Source of the DNA: an uncultured Prolixibacteraceae bacterium | GTDB taxonomy: Bacteria > Bacteroidota > Bacteroidia > Bacteroidales > Prolixibacteraceae | Reading direction: 5' to 3' | DNA: 64,000 bases | NCBI GenBank assembly: GCA_913063265.1 | Contig: CAJXZG010000009.1 | Location: forward strand, 33,988-97,987 | Shown: piece by piece, positions 1 through 9,656 of the stretch | How the letters are laid out: each line of letters begins with the position of its first letter | Numbering within the stretch: the stretch's first letter is position 1 | The notes under the pieces: model-generated | The model's database searches: none | Told to the model about the DNA's origin: nothing | What the model saw: only the letters and a program-made list of their open reading frames with translations | Made by a program: the position numbers and the translations under genes

Positions 1-1130
1 GAATCGAAGGATTTTATAATGATAAAAATGGCAGCGACAATGCGGTGGATATAAAAATGTACCAGGATTATCGTGATTTGTTGGCTGACAAAAATGTGGA
101 TGCTGTATTAATCAGTACTCCTGACCACTGGCACTCGCAACCTGCCATTGAAGCGGCTTTGGCAGGAAAAGACATATATCTTCAAAAACCAACTTCATTA
201 ACTGTTGAAGAAGGTCGCTTATTAAGCGATGTTATTAACAGAACCGGTGTTATCCTACAAATGGGAACACAGCAACGTTCGTCATCGCAATTTCGCCGGG
301 CAGCTGAATTGGTGCGTAACGGACGTATTGGGAAACTTCATACAGTAAAAATTGGCTTACCCGGTGATCCATCCGGACCTGTTTTTGAAACCGGACCAGT
401 TCCTTCCAATTTGGATTTTGATATGTGGATGGGATCAACTCCGGAAGTGGAGTACAAAGAAAAAATGGTGCATCCGCAAAATAGTTATAGTCGCCCTGGA
501 TGGTTACGCCACGAATATTATGGTGCAGGAATGATTACAGGATGGGGGCAACATCATTACGACAGTGCAGCATGGGGAATGGATACCGAACATACCGGCC
601 CAATCTCGGTTGAAGCAATTGCGCAATTTCCAAAATCGGGTGACTGGAATGTACATGGCGACTTTATGGTAAAACATGAATACGAAAACGGAATTACAGT
701 ATTGACCAGTGGTGGTTTCCCAAATGGAATCCGCTATGAAGGAGAAGATGGATGGATTTTTGTAACCCGCGGAGCTTATCGCGCAACTGCATCCGATCCG
801 GTTCCTGAAGGTTCCACAAAAGCATTAAACGCAAGTAGCGAAGAAATTCTAAAATCAAAAATCGGTGATGACGAAATTAAACTTTATGTGAGTGAAGAGC
901 ACCATGGCGATTGGTTAAATTCGATTAAAACCCGTAAACAACCAATTTGTACTGCTGAAGTAGGTCACCGTTCATGTACGGTTTGTTTAATCAGTCATAT
1001 CGCTATGAAAGTTCCCGGAGTTTTGGAATGGGACCCAATGACAGAAAGATTCAAAAACAACGACCTGGCAAATTCCATGCTTCGTCGTCCCCAACGTTAT
1101 CCTTACGGAACAAATTACATAAAAATATAA
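1..1130 (+). CDS. Gfo/Idh/MocA family oxidoreductase, 5'-truncated by the window edge
   Basis: The reading frame is open from base 3, so the GTG at 45 is not a real start: the upstream residues (GFYNDKNGSDNAVDIKMYQDY) run straight into a typical Rossmann-fold segment. Visible features are VDAVLISTPDHWHS (end of the NAD(P)-binding fold) and the QKPTS motif that replaces the usual E-K-P catalytic lysine motif, followed by a long alpha/beta substrate domain (WDPMTERF near the end). Many family members in Bacteroidota are secreted and oxidise or epimerise sugars or 3-keto-glycosides. The N-terminus with the nucleotide-binding glycine motif, and any Tat signal, lie outside the window. It precedes a SusC/SusD pair on the same strand. 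The exact substrate cannot be read from the sequence. Confidence 0.85.
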   Translation, partial: IEGFYNDKNGSDNAVDIKMYQDYRDLLADKNVDAVLISTPDHWHSQPAIEAALAGKDIYLQKPTSLTVEEGRLLSDVINRTGVILQMGTQQRSSSQFRRAAELVRNGRIGKLHTVKIGLPGDPSGPVFETGPVPSNLDFDMWMGSTPEVEYKEKMVHPQNSYSRPGWLRHEYYGAGMITGWGQHHYDSAAWGMDTEHTGPISVEAIAQFPKSGDWNVHGDFMVKHEYENGITVLTSGGFPNGIRYEGEDGWIFVTRGAYRATASDPVPEGSTKALNASSEEILKSKIGDDEIKLYVSEEHHGDWLNSIKTRKQPICTAEVGHRSCTVCLISHIAMKVPGVLEWDPMTERFKNNDLANSMLRRPQRYPYGTNYIKI

Positions 1131-1456
1131 AACTTGCTAAAATAATACGCATCAATGCAAAAAAAGTATTACTATTTTTTTGTTGTTATTCTTTATATTT
1201 GATAACGAAGTAAAATAGAAAGGACAATTAATAATAGTCAATCTAAATAAAGAAAAGGAGAAATGCGGCAACATTTCCCCTTCATTAAATATTTAACCAA
1301 TTCGATAAAATTAATTAAACTTCTCAAAACTATGGAAAAATACCAGAATTTAGAAGCGATGTAAAATTTTCAAACCTTCATTTAACATTCTTTTTAATTC
1401 TTAATACTTACTAACGGACCAAAATGGTCTTTTCTTAACCTTTTAAATTTAAACAT
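1131..1456 (+). other. Intergenic leader region before susC
   Basis: A 326-bp gap without a convincing gene. It holds a TATATTTG box at 1194-1201 that fits the Bacteroidota -7 consensus (TAnnTTTG) but has no well-placed -33 TTTG. An imperfect hairpin at 1255-1282 (arm AAGGAGAAATG, loop CGGCAA, arm CATTTCCCCTT) and a small dyad GGACC/GGTCT near 1416-1430, just before the start, lie in what would be the leader of the susC transcript. Neither hairpin has a T-tract on the plus strand, so they are not obvious terminators for the upstream gene. Confidence 0.4.
1194..1201 (+). promoter_or_regulatory. Candidate -7 box (TATATTTG) for susC/susD
   Basis: TATATTTG matches the Bacteroidota sigma-ABfr -7 consensus TAnnTTTG. 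The nearest upstream TTTG (1179-1182) is only 11 bp away, too close for a standard -33 element, so this is a weak call. It would give a 5' leader of about 250 nt. Confidence 0.3.
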
Positions 1457-4393
1457 ATGAGAAAACTACTATTGCTTTTGATGGTGTTTTTTGTAACAAC
1501 AATTAGCACCATGGCACAAAAAACAATTAACGGAACAGTATCTGATATGGATGGAAATCCTTTGCCAGGTGTTACCGTAATTATTAAAGAAACCGTATCC
1601 GGTGCAATTACCAACCAGGATGGTAAATATACATTAGAGGTGCCGGAAAACGCGAACGTCCTTCTATTCTCTTTTATCGGGATGAAGTCACAGGAAGTTG
1701 AAATTGGGAACCAGTCCACAATAGACATAAGCATGGAGCCCGATGTTATCGGACTGGAAGAAGTAGTTGCAATTGGTTACGGGACAGAACAGAGAGGAAG
1801 CATAACCGGTGCAATAACTTCAGTGACCTCAGAAGATATCCAGGAATTACCTGCTGTGGATGTTGGCGGTGCTTTACAAGGTCGTGCGGCAGGAGTTGTT
1901 TCCATTTCTTCAGGAACACGCCCTGGCGATGGAGTTACTATTCGAATTCGCGGGAGAAGATCATTAACTGCCGATAATAATCCATTGTTTGTGGTTGACG
2001 GAATTCCTTATGAAGGTAATATCAACGACATTAATCCAAAGGATATCAAATCAATGGAGGTACTAAAAGATGCTTCTGCAACAGCTATTTATGGTTCCAG
2101 AGGTGCAAATGGAGTAATACTTGTAACCACAACACGTGGTGGAAACATGGCCACAACTGTATCTTACAATGGGTATTATGGGGTAACTTCTCCAACTGGT
2201 AAACCAGATATGATGAACGGATCCGAATTTATGCAGTTAAAAATTGATGGAGGTCGGGCTATTACAGATGCCGAACAAGCTGCATTTGATGCCGGAGTAT
2301 CTACCGACTGGGTTGACCTTATTATTGGAAACGGCTATCAACAAAGTCATCAGGTTGGTGTTAGAGGGGGAAATGAAAAAACTGCATTTGCCATGTCGGC
2401 CAACTATTTTAAAGAACAAGGTGTAATTGAAACACAAGATTTTACACGTAAAACCTTTAGAATAAACCTGGATCATAATATAAACGATTTTATAAAAGTT
2501 GGAACCTCAACTCAATTGTCCAATCAGATTAGAAATGTGGGAACCAATGTTTATGGCAGTGCACTTGGTGCCTCTCCTTTAGCTGAACCTTATGATGCAG
2601 ATGGAAATTTGATTTATCAGCCGGGAGCTGATCCTTTGCGTTGGAATCCATTGGCAGATTATGTAGAAGGTGCATATGTCGATGACAGAGATCGCTTAAG
2701 GGTATTCACTAATATTTTTGGAGAAATAGATTTTACCAAAGACCTTAATTACAGGATGAACTATGGTATTGATTATCAAAAAGAACGTGAAGGTTTATTC
2801 CAGGGCAGTCTATCCTCTGGTCGTCAGTATAGTACTCCAAGAGCAAGAAAAATTCATCGTTCAACAAATGTAATGACCTTTGAAAATATTTTGAATTACA
2901 ATAAAGAAATAAATGAAAACCATAGTATTAAAGCTACGGGATTATTTAGTGTGCAGGAATCAGATTATGAATATACTGAAATTGATGTCGAAGGATTGCC
3001 TTATGAACATCAGTTATTCCATAACCTATCTACAGGTGAAACTGTTTTAGCCTATGATTCAGATTTGCAACAATGGGGTATCATGTCGTTTATGGGTCGT
3101 ATAAATTACGGTTTTAAAGACAAATATCTGTTAACACTTACGGGGCGTTATGATGGTTCTTCAAGATTGGCCGAGGGTAAAAAATGGGGATTCTTCCCCT
3201 CTGCAGCTGCTATGTGGAAAATAAGCAGTGAAGAGTTTATGCAAAATCAAAGTCTGTTTTCAGATCTTAGATTACGTGCAAGTTATGGTGTTACAGGTAA
3301 TACCGGTATCGATCCTTACCAAACACGGGGTGGTTTATCGCGGACAATCTACTCCTTTGGCGGAACTTCGGGTTTTGGTTATCGTCCACAGGATATTGCC
3401 AATCCTGACCTAAGATGGGAATCATCTGCAACTGCAAATATTGGTCTTGACTTTGGACTTGGACAAGCAATTGCCGGTACCATCGAATTGTACCAGACAA
3501 GAACTTCTGACCTTCTTCTCGAGAGGAAACTCCCTATTACTTCAGGCTTTGACAATGTGATGACCAATGTTGGAGAAACACAAAATACAGGCTGGGAACT
3601 TTCCCTTAATGCACGAATTATCGACAACAGAGATTTTACATGGACAGCCGATTTAAATCTTTTTGGAAACAAAGAGAAAATACTGGATTTATATGGTGAC
3701 AAAAAAGACGATGTTGGGAATACCTGGTTTATTGGCGAACCTCTTACTGTTTGGTACGATTATAAAAAACTGGGTGTATGGCAACTAGGCGAAGAAGCTG
3801 AAGCTGAAAAATACCAGGTTACTCCCGGAGTTATAAAAGTGGAAGATGTTCCAGACGAAAACGGTGAAATTGATTATATCATTAACCAGGATGACAGACA
3901 AATTCTGGGAACAAATATTCCAAAACTTACCATGGGATTAGGTTCGAGAATGAATTACAAAAGTTTTGAGCTTTCATTCCTTCTGTTTGGGGTTTTTGGT
4001 CAAACAGTATATAACGAATTTGAAGATAATATGTCAACGCTGCAAGGTAGATATAATAATCCTGATGTTGATTACTGGACTCCTACAAATCCAACTAACG
4101 ATCATCCGATGGCTGATGGCTCAAGAGAGCGACCATTGTATAATTCTACCAGAGCTTATCAGAAAGGTGATTTCTTAAAAGTAAAAAATTTACAACTGGC
4201 ATATAACTTTCCGGACAATACCTTATCAAAAGTTGGAATTAAAGCACTGAAAATTTATATCAATGCTGATACACCATTTACTTTCTCTAAAGTAACGAAA
4301 GATGGTCTTGACCCTGAAAGTTATGATGGCCGAATAAGAGGGGAAACACCTACTACAAAGATGTTCTCATTAGGAGTTAATATTGATTTTTAA
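1457..4393 (+). CDS. SusC/RagA-family TonB-linked outer membrane receptor
   Basis: A 978-residue outer-membrane transporter that imports oligosaccharides or similar ligands with its SusD partner. It begins with a Sec signal peptide ending at MAQ (about residue 21). A carboxypeptidase-regulatory-like domain follows (TINGTVSDMDGNPLPGVTV, about 24-100), then the TonB box region (EEVVAIGYGTE, about 101-112), the plug domain (about 115-225, with LFVVDGIPYEG and ATAIYGSRGANGVILVTT) and a beta-barrel to the C-terminal aromatic residue (VNIDF). Length is normal for the family. It lies 21 bp before the SusD gene, so the two are surely co-transcribed. No N-terminal signalling extension and no adjacent sigma/anti-sigma pair is present. 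Ligand unknown. Confidence 0.95.
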   Translation: MRKLLLLLMVFFVTTISTMAQKTINGTVSDMDGNPLPGVTVIIKETVSGAITNQDGKYTLEVPENANVLLFSFIGMKSQEVEIGNQSTIDISMEPDVIGLEEVVAIGYGTEQRGSITGAITSVTSEDIQELPAVDVGGALQGRAAGVVSISSGTRPGDGVTIRIRGRRSLTADNNPLFVVDGIPYEGNINDINPKDIKSMEVLKDASATAIYGSRGANGVILVTTTRGGNMATTVSYNGYYGVTSPTGKPDMMNGSEFMQLKIDGGRAITDAEQAAFDAGVSTDWVDLIIGNGYQQSHQVGVRGGNEKTAFAMSANYFKEQGVIETQDFTRKTFRINLDHNINDFIKVGTSTQLSNQIRNVGTNVYGSALGASPLAEPYDADGNLIYQPGADPLRWNPLADYVEGAYVDDRDRLRVFTNIFGEIDFTKDLNYRMNYGIDYQKEREGLFQGSLSSGRQYSTPRARKIHRSTNVMTFENILNYNKEINENHSIKATGLFSVQESDYEYTEIDVEGLPYEHQLFHNLSTGETVLAYDSDLQQWGIMSFMGRINYGFKDKYLLTLTGRYDGSSRLAEGKKWGFFPSAAAMWKISSEEFMQNQSLFSDLRLRASYGVTGNTGIDPYQTRGGLSRTIYSFGGTSGFGYRPQDIANPDLRWESSATANIGLDFGLGQAIAGTIELYQTRTSDLLLERKLPITSGFDNVMTNVGETQNTGWELSLNARIIDNRDFTWTADLNLFGNKEKILDLYGDKKDDVGNTWFIGEPLTVWYDYKKLGVWQLGEEAEAEKYQVTPGVIKVEDVPDENGEIDYIINQDDRQILGTNIPKLTMGLGSRMNYKSFELSFLLFGVFGQTVYNEFEDNMSTLQGRYNNPDVDYWTPTNPTNDHPMADGSRERPLYNSTRAYQKGDFLKVKNLQLAYNFPDNTLSKVGIKALKIYINADTPFTFSKVTKDGLDPESYDGRIRGETPTTKMFSLGVNIDF

Positions 4394-4414
4394 GAAACTT
4401 TAAATAGATAAAAA

Positions 4415-6100
4415 ATGAAAAAAATAAAATATCTAATAATATTACTGGTTTCTTTATCTGTTGGAATAATTTCATGCAATACCTTAGATGAAGAAATTGT
4501 ATCAGGAGTAACTGCAGAATACCTGAATACACCAGAGGGGCTTGATGCAGGTGTTAATGCAGCCTATTCTTTTCTTAGAACTTATTACGCTCAGGAAGAG
4601 GGTAACAAGTTTACAGTTTTTGGCACCGATGAATATTCTCATGGTGGTCATGGTGGAGACTGGGATATCGACAGATACGGAGCTGGATTAAATGCCGAAA
4701 ATGGAATTATGTGGCATGTTTGGTCAAACTTCTATCAAGCCATTAACACCTGCAATGCGGTGGTAGATAGAGCTACAGCCTCTGAAGATTTAACCGAGGA
4801 ACAAAAAAATCCAAAGATTGCAGAAGCCCGCTTTTTAAGGGCACATTATTACTTTATTTTGGTGCAAAGCTATGGCGATGTTCCATTGACTCTTGAAGAA
4901 ACCCAGGGTGTTGAAACGGAAGCAACCAGAACTCCTGCATCGGAAGTCTATAATGCAATAATTGCCGATCTTGAATTTGCAATAGCTCATTTACCGGTTG
5001 AACAAACTGATTTTGGCCGTGCAACCCAGGTAGCTGCCAAACATATGTTAGGCCTGGTTCATTTAACAAATGGAAATCCCGGTGGGGCTATCCCTTTGTT
5101 AAGGTCAGTTATCGGTGACTATGGATTGGAACTTGACGCCAATCCCCTGGCTCGTTACAACCATGATAATGAAAAACACCCTGAAATACTTTTTTCTGTG
5201 CAATATGAAGAAGATCCTTTATTAACTCCAACCGGAAACCGTTCGCATCTTCATTTCCGTCCCTGGTACGAAGTTTATGCATCAGGTTTAATCAGGGCTT
5301 TAGGACATGGTTTTGGTCGCCCATGGATTCGCTATCGCCCGACAGGATGGTTATTAAACAATTATAGAGTAAATGGAAGCTATGATGTTGATTCAAGATT
5401 TAATGAAGGTTATCAACAGGTATGGTATTACAATACGACTGACGATGCTTTACCAGATGGTGCTGCAGTGGGAGATACAGCTATTTATCTTACCGGCGAA
5501 GATATAACAGAGGCCCAGGTTGCCGCAATAGAAGCCAGACTTCCGGGTGTAGAGGCAGGTAAAAACTTATACAGCTGGCACCCAAATGCCAAAGGAAAAC
5601 CATGGTCGTGGTATACAACTGACGGAACAGACAACAATAGTATCAATATTTTCCCAACCCCCTGGAAGCAGGAAGATAATAAACGTCCATCAGTTAATTA
5701 TGCTGAGGGCTCACGGGATTTGATAGTATATTGCCTGTCAGAAACATATCTTTTACTTGCCGAAGCCTATGTGGCTAACAACCAGGCTGGAGAAGCTGTA
5801 TCTTATATAAATGCCGTCAGAGAAAGAGCCGCTTATCCCGGGAAAGAGAGCGAAATGTCGATAACTGCTGGTGATGTTACCATCGATTTTATTCTTGATG
5901 AACGGTCACGGGAATTTAATGGCGAACAAAAACGTTGGTTCGATTTGAAACGCACAGGTAAGTTGATTGAGAGATACAAAATGTATAATCCTGAAGGACA
6001 AACGAATGATTACATACGAGATTATCATTTGCTACGTCCAATACCGGCAAATCAGTTAACCAGGGTAACAAACGAAATGAGACAAAATGATGGATATTGA
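4415..6100 (+). CDS. SusD/RagB-family nutrient-binding outer membrane lipoprotein
   Basis: A 561-residue surface lipoprotein that binds the ligand of the upstream SusC and acts as its lid. The signal peptide ends in a lipobox-like LSVGIISC with the lipidated Cys at residue 21. The N-terminal SusD-like TPR region includes the typical AEARFLRAHYYFILVQSYGDVPLTLEE stretch (split here as AEARFLRAHYYF and SYGDVPLTLEE, about residues 136-165). The C-terminal RagB domain contains LSETYLLLAEAYV (about 442-454) and FILDERSREFNGEQKRWFDL (about 492-511). A strong terminator follows 50 bp downstream. Substrate is not predictable from sequence alone. Confidence 0.95.
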   Translation: MKKIKYLIILLVSLSVGIISCNTLDEEIVSGVTAEYLNTPEGLDAGVNAAYSFLRTYYAQEEGNKFTVFGTDEYSHGGHGGDWDIDRYGAGLNAENGIMWHVWSNFYQAINTCNAVVDRATASEDLTEEQKNPKIAEARFLRAHYYFILVQSYGDVPLTLEETQGVETEATRTPASEVYNAIIADLEFAIAHLPVEQTDFGRATQVAAKHMLGLVHLTNGNPGGAIPLLRSVIGDYGLELDANPLARYNHDNEKHPEILFSVQYEEDPLLTPTGNRSHLHFRPWYEVYASGLIRALGHGFGRPWIRYRPTGWLLNNYRVNGSYDVDSRFNEGYQQVWYYNTTDDALPDGAAVGDTAIYLTGEDITEAQVAAIEARLPGVEAGKNLYSWHPNAKGKPWSWYTTDGTDNNSINIFPTPWKQEDNKRPSVNYAEGSRDLIVYCLSETYLLLAEAYVANNQAGEAVSYINAVRERAAYPGKESEMSITAGDVTIDFILDERSREFNGEQKRWFDLKRTGKLIERYKMYNPEGQTNDYIRDYHLLRPIPANQLTRVTNEMRQNDGY

Positions 6101-6148
6101 AAAATTATGTTCTTAGTTTAATATGAAAAGTTAGTTAGAATTAAGCAG

Positions 6149-6183
6149 GCGTCATCCGGTTTCCGGGTGGCGCTTTGTTTTTA
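6149..6183 (+). terminator. Rho-independent terminator after susD
   Basis: An 11-bp stem GCGTCATCCGG / CCGGGTGGCGC (two G-U pairs) with a 3-nt TTT loop, followed by TTTGTTTTTAT. It separates the susCD unit from the sugar isomerase gene. Confidence 0.85.
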
Positions 6184-6257
6184 TATGTTTAAATAAAAAC
6201 AAGCCTGCCAAACTTCAAAATATTAACTAAATTAGGCTCAACTAACAATCATTGACT

Positions 6258-7139
6258 ATGAATCTTAATCAAACACGCCGAAATTTTATAAGAAATACAG
6301 CAATCGCGGGTGCAGGACTTTCATTTGTAAATCCGTTTTCGATTCATGCTGCCGTGAGAAAATCCAAAATGAAACTGGGACTGGTAACTTACCTGTGGGG
6401 ACAAGACTGGGATTTACCAACCCTTATTGATAATTGTGAGAAAACAGGATTGCTTGGAGTTGAATTAAGAACCGAACACGCCCACGGGGTTGAAACAAGT
6501 TTGACTGCTTCTGAAAGAAATGAGGTAAAAAAACGGTTTGCCTACAGCAAGGTTATATGCCTGGGCTATGGATCAAATTTCGATTACCATCATGTCGATC
6601 AGGAAAAACTAAGATGGAATATTGAACAAACCAAAGAATATATCAAACTTTGCAGTGATATTGGTGCATCCGGAATAAAAGTAAAACCAAACACCCTCCC
6701 CGAAGAAGTTTCCAAAGAAAAAACTATTGCACAAATTGCAGCTTCCTTAAATGAAGTGGGAAAATTCGGACAGGATTATGGTCAGGAAATCAGAGTGGAG
6801 GTGCATGGAAAACTTACCCAGCAAATTCCCAATATGAAAGCAATTTTTGATCAGGTAAGCGAAAAGAATGTAAAAATTTGCTGGAACTGCAACGACCAGG
6901 ATTTATTGGCTCCTGGGCTGGAATCAAATTTTAATTCAGTAAAAAAATGGTTTGGAGAAACAGTGCATATTCGCGAATTGAATGTCGGGAATTATCCATA
7001 CCAGGATTTGATGAACCTTTTTGCAAAAATGAAATATGATGGTTGGATTCTTTTGGAAGCTCGTACAAAACCTGAGGACCGAATTGCTGCAATGAAAGAA
7101 CAACTTGAGATATTTAATCGTATGATTGGTGTTACCTGA
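6258..7139 (+). CDS. Tat-exported sugar phosphate isomerase/epimerase-like protein (AP endonuclease 2/xylose isomerase TIM barrel)
   Basis: The ATG at 6258 is preferred over a TTG two codons upstream. The protein is 293 residues. The N-terminus carries a twin-arginine signal (TRRNFIRN, about residues 6-13, then a hydrophobic AIAGAGLSF stretch), so it should be exported folded to the periplasm. The rest is a TIM barrel of the xylose-isomerase-like superfamily; conserved acids and histidines that could bind a metal appear as GVELRTEH, EVRVEVHGK-like VEVHGK and WILLEAR. Such proteins often work beside Gfo/Idh/MocA oxidoreductases, for example in 3-keto-glycoside metabolism; the two Gfo/Idh/MocA genes nearby fit that pattern. 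Real substrate unknown. Confidence 0.85.
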   Translation: MNLNQTRRNFIRNTAIAGAGLSFVNPFSIHAAVRKSKMKLGLVTYLWGQDWDLPTLIDNCEKTGLLGVELRTEHAHGVETSLTASERNEVKKRFAYSKVICLGYGSNFDYHHVDQEKLRWNIEQTKEYIKLCSDIGASGIKVKPNTLPEEVSKEKTIAQIAASLNEVGKFGQDYGQEIRVEVHGKLTQQIPNMKAIFDQVSEKNVKICWNCNDQDLLAPGLESNFNSVKKWFGETVHIRELNVGNYPYQDLMNLFAKMKYDGWILLEARTKPEDRIAAMKEQLEIFNRMIGVT

Positions 7140-7246
7140 TTTATTAATTATTATCATTTAGCTGAATTTTAATAAACGCAGATAAATGTCATAGTAAAAA
7201 AATTAAATTTGAACTCACATGAAAATTGTAAAAATTAATAACTGAA

Positions 7247-8647
7247 ATGAAAATCTTATCTTTTACCATTCTTTCTTTAATTATTGTTTTAACTGCCTGC
7301 ACCGGAAGCAGTAAAAAAACAGAAACCACTGAAAATAAAAATATGTTTACAGGAGCAAAAGGTGAAGTAAAAATCATGAGCCTCGATCCAGGCCATTTTC
7401 ATGCCGCTTTGATTCTTAAATCGATGTATGATCAGGTTAGTCCGGTAGTTCATACTTACGCACCCGATGGACCGGATGTGGTAGACCATTTAAAACGAGT
7501 TGAAGGATTTAATACGCGCACAGAAAATCCGACCACATGGGATGTTAAAGTGTACAAAGGAGATGACTATTTTGAAAAAATGCTGGCTGAAAAACCGGGA
7601 AATGTAATGAATGTTGCCGGTAATAATTCAATTAAAACCGATTACATACTAAAAACTGTTGAAGCGGGAATTAACGTTTTGGCTGATAAACCCATGGTAA
7701 TTACGCCCGATGAATTTCCAAAACTTGAAAAAGCTTTTCAGGTGGCAGAAGAAAAAGGTGTTTTGCTGTACGATATTATGACGGAGAGATATGAAATTAC
7801 CACTATTTTACAACGTGAACTATCTCAAAGTCGCGAGGTTTTTGGTGAGCTGGTTGTTGGAACCGAAGAAGAACCGGCCATTACAAAAGAAAGTGTTCAC
7901 CACTTTTTTAAATATGTTTCAGGAAATCCCTTAAAACGTCCGGCATGGTTTTTCGATACCAAACAACAGGGTGAAGGAATCGTGGATGTAAATACTCATC
8001 TTGTGGATTTGATTCAATGGGAGGCTTTCCCGGGAGTTACGCTTTCAAAAGAAGATGTGGAAATCGTTTCAGCAAAACGCTGGACCACTGATTTAACTCC
8101 GGAAATGTTCAAAAAAGTAACTCACCTTGACGAATATCCTGAGTACCTGAAAAAGGATTTGGATGGAGATGTTTTAAAAGTCTTTTCCAATGGCGAAATC
8201 AATTACAAGTTAAAAGGTATTCACGCCAAAGCATCGGTAATCTGGAATTATCAGGCGCCTGAAGGAGCTGCAGATACACACTATTCAATTATGCGTGGAA
8301 CCAAATGTGATCTTGTAATTGAACAGGGCGAAAAAGAGGATTACAAACCAAAGTTGTATATCGAATGTAAGGACAAAGATGTTGCAGCTTTTACCGGCGC
8401 ATTTTATAATGCTGTAGATGGATTAAAATCAAAATACCCTGGAATCTCAGCAGAAAAAATTGGAGACAAAAAATGGATTTTAAATATTCCTGACACATAC
8501 AAAGTGGGACATGAAGCACACTTTGCTCAGGTTACCGAAAAATATCTTGAGTTCCTCGTAGATGGAAAACTACCTGAATGGGAAGTACCAAATATGATTG
8601 TAAAATATTATACTACTACCGAGGGAATGAAGGCGGCAATGAAGTAG
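7247..8647 (+). CDS. Lipoprotein Gfo/Idh/MocA-type oxidoreductase
   Basis: A 466-residue protein with a lipoprotein signal (IIVLTAC, lipidated Cys about residue 18) followed by a low-complexity Ser/Lys/Thr linker. The Rossmann part starts at KIMSLDPGHFHAALIL, lacking the canonical GxGxxG spacing (LDPGHFHA instead). The segment VLADKPMVITPDEF matches the E/D-K-P motif of Gfo/Idh/MocA enzymes. The C-terminal half resembles the 'putative oxidoreductase C-terminal domain' found in Bacteroidota. The divergent nucleotide-binding motif means cofactor use is uncertain. It lies 107 bp after the Tat isomerase and likely acts with it. Membrane anchoring puts it in the periplasm or on the outer membrane. 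Confidence 0.8.
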   Translation: MKILSFTILSLIIVLTACTGSSKKTETTENKNMFTGAKGEVKIMSLDPGHFHAALILKSMYDQVSPVVHTYAPDGPDVVDHLKRVEGFNTRTENPTTWDVKVYKGDDYFEKMLAEKPGNVMNVAGNNSIKTDYILKTVEAGINVLADKPMVITPDEFPKLEKAFQVAEEKGVLLYDIMTERYEITTILQRELSQSREVFGELVVGTEEEPAITKESVHHFFKYVSGNPLKRPAWFFDTKQQGEGIVDVNTHLVDLIQWEAFPGVTLSKEDVEIVSAKRWTTDLTPEMFKKVTHLDEYPEYLKKDLDGDVLKVFSNGEINYKLKGIHAKASVIWNYQAPEGAADTHYSIMRGTKCDLVIEQGEKEDYKPKLYIECKDKDVAAFTGAFYNAVDGLKSKYPGISAEKIGDKKWILNIPDTYKVGHEAHFAQVTEKYLEFLVDGKLPEWEVPNMIVKYYTTTEGMKAAMK

Positions 8648-8652
8648 TAAAA

Positions 8653-8687
8653 AGTCGGAAGTTTGAAGTCAGAAGACCGAAGTCAAG
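8653..8687. repeat. Heptad array (five units of AGTCNGA type)
   Basis: Five in-phase 7-bp units: AGTCGGA, AGTTTGA, AGTCAGA, AGACCGA, AGTCAAG. The units are related but not identical. It sits directly after a stop codon and before the terminator. Confidence 0.7.
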
Positions 8688-8724
8688 AAAAACGCATTTT
8701 CCATTTTGGGGTATGCGTTTTTTT
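8688..8724. terminator. Bidirectional terminator between convergent genes
   Basis: Stem AAAAACGCAT (8688-8697) / ATGCGTTTTT (8713-8722) with a 15-nt loop. It has a T-tract on the plus strand and a matching A-tract for the minus strand. It ends transcription of the oxidoreductase gene and overlaps the very end of the AraC gene. Confidence 0.8.
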
Positions 8725-9580
8725 ATCCTACCCTATTTCGATAGTTACGTGGTGACATTCCCATTTTCTTTTTAAAATCTTTGGTAAAATAATAGGGATC
8801 GGAATACCCCAGTTGGAATGAAATTTCTTTTACTTTCATATTGGTGTAATCCAAAAATTCACAGGCTTTTAAAATCTTAAGGTGCGAGAAATAGCTAATA
8901 GGAGAATAGTTGGCTTCGTTCTTAAAAATTGTCGTTAAGTAGGTTGGCGAATAACCTACTTCGGCAGCCAGTTGATTTAATGTAAGTTTCTTATCCAGGT
9001 TTTTATTCAGGAAATTAATTGCGCGGGTTACCACCGGATTCGACTCCGCCTCAACATCCTCACTTGTTCGGTTGGCATAAATAAATGTTGCCAAAAGGTG
9101 ACCAAAACAAAAGTTTACATATTCCAGGTTTTCGTCATGAAATCCTTTTGAGAGATTATTTAAGATTTCATCAAACAACATCTCACGATTAGCAACCATA
9201 TTATTTACTGATGGAATCAAATTTCTAACTACCGAAAATTCTTTTCCCAGTAACTTTGAATTTTTACCGTTAAACTGTACAATCATTAGCCTTGAATCTT
9301 CTGTTATCACGGAATAAAACTTAAATTTTTCTTCTTCTGGAATAACAAAAAACTGCTCATTGGAAACGGGAATTTGCTCATTGGAAATCATTACAATTCC
9401 GCTACCTTTTGTGCAATATACAAGAAGGTTATTTTCCAGCTTTTTATCCGAACTCCAGATTGTTCCTTTTTCGACTTCTATTTCACCTATCTCAGTAAAA
9501 TATAAACTCCGTGTCAAACGGTTGGATTTTTGCTCTTCAACAAGCGGAGTTGGAATTTTAAAATACCTTATTTGTTTCAT
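8723..9580 (-). CDS. AraC-family transcriptional regulator
   Basis: A 285-residue regulator with an N-terminal AraC-type cupin sensing domain (about 20-150: VYCTKGSGIVMISNEQ, FFVIPEEEKFKFY) and a C-terminal double helix-turn-helix (about 185-285: LTLNQLAAEVGYSPTYLTTIFKNE, then VKEISFQLGYSDPYYFTKDFKKKMGMSPRNYR in two parts). Its gene is divergent from the corrinoid methyltransferase genes with 138 bp between starts, and convergent with the carbohydrate locus. It is therefore the obvious candidate regulator of the methyltransferase operon, and possibly of the sugar genes. An imperfect dyad lies in the divergent region. Effector unknown. Confidence 0.9.
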   Translation of the reverse strand: MKQIRYFKIPTPLVEEQKSNRLTRSLYFTEIGEIEVEKGTIWSSDKKLENNLLVYCTKGSGIVMISNEQIPVSNEQFFVIPEEEKFKFYSVITEDSRLMIVQFNGKNSKLLGKEFSVVRNLIPSVNNMVANREMLFDEILNNLSKGFHDENLEYVNFCFGHLLATFIYANRTSEDVEAESNPVVTRAINFLNKNLDKKLTLNQLAAEVGYSPTYLTTIFKNEANYSPISYFSHLKILKACEFLDYTNMKVKEISFQLGYSDPYYFTKDFKKKMGMSPRNYRNRVG

Positions 9581-9610
9581 GGCACTTTATAAATAATTGT
9601 CGAAATTATG

Positions 9611-9656
9611 AAAAAAGTAATATTTTCCATCTTTTTCAAAGAAAATACTATTTTTT
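9611..9656. promoter_or_regulatory. Imperfect dyad in the AraC/corrinoid divergent region, candidate operator
   Basis: Arms AAAAAAGTAATATTTTC (9611-9627) and GAAAATACTATTTTTT (9641-9656) are reverse complements apart from one indel/mismatch around the GTAAT/ACTAT centre, with a 13-nt spacer. Its position between a regulator and its divergent target genes suggests an operator, though AT-rich dyads arise easily by chance. Confidence 0.4.

Noticed and set aside
45..47. GTG as the start of the first oxidoreductase
   Set aside because: The frame is open upstream to base 3 and encodes conserved Rossmann-fold sequence, so the gene is cut by the window edge.
1255..1282. Terminator after the first oxidoreductase
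   Set aside because: The hairpin has no T-tract on the plus strand, where the flanking genes run.
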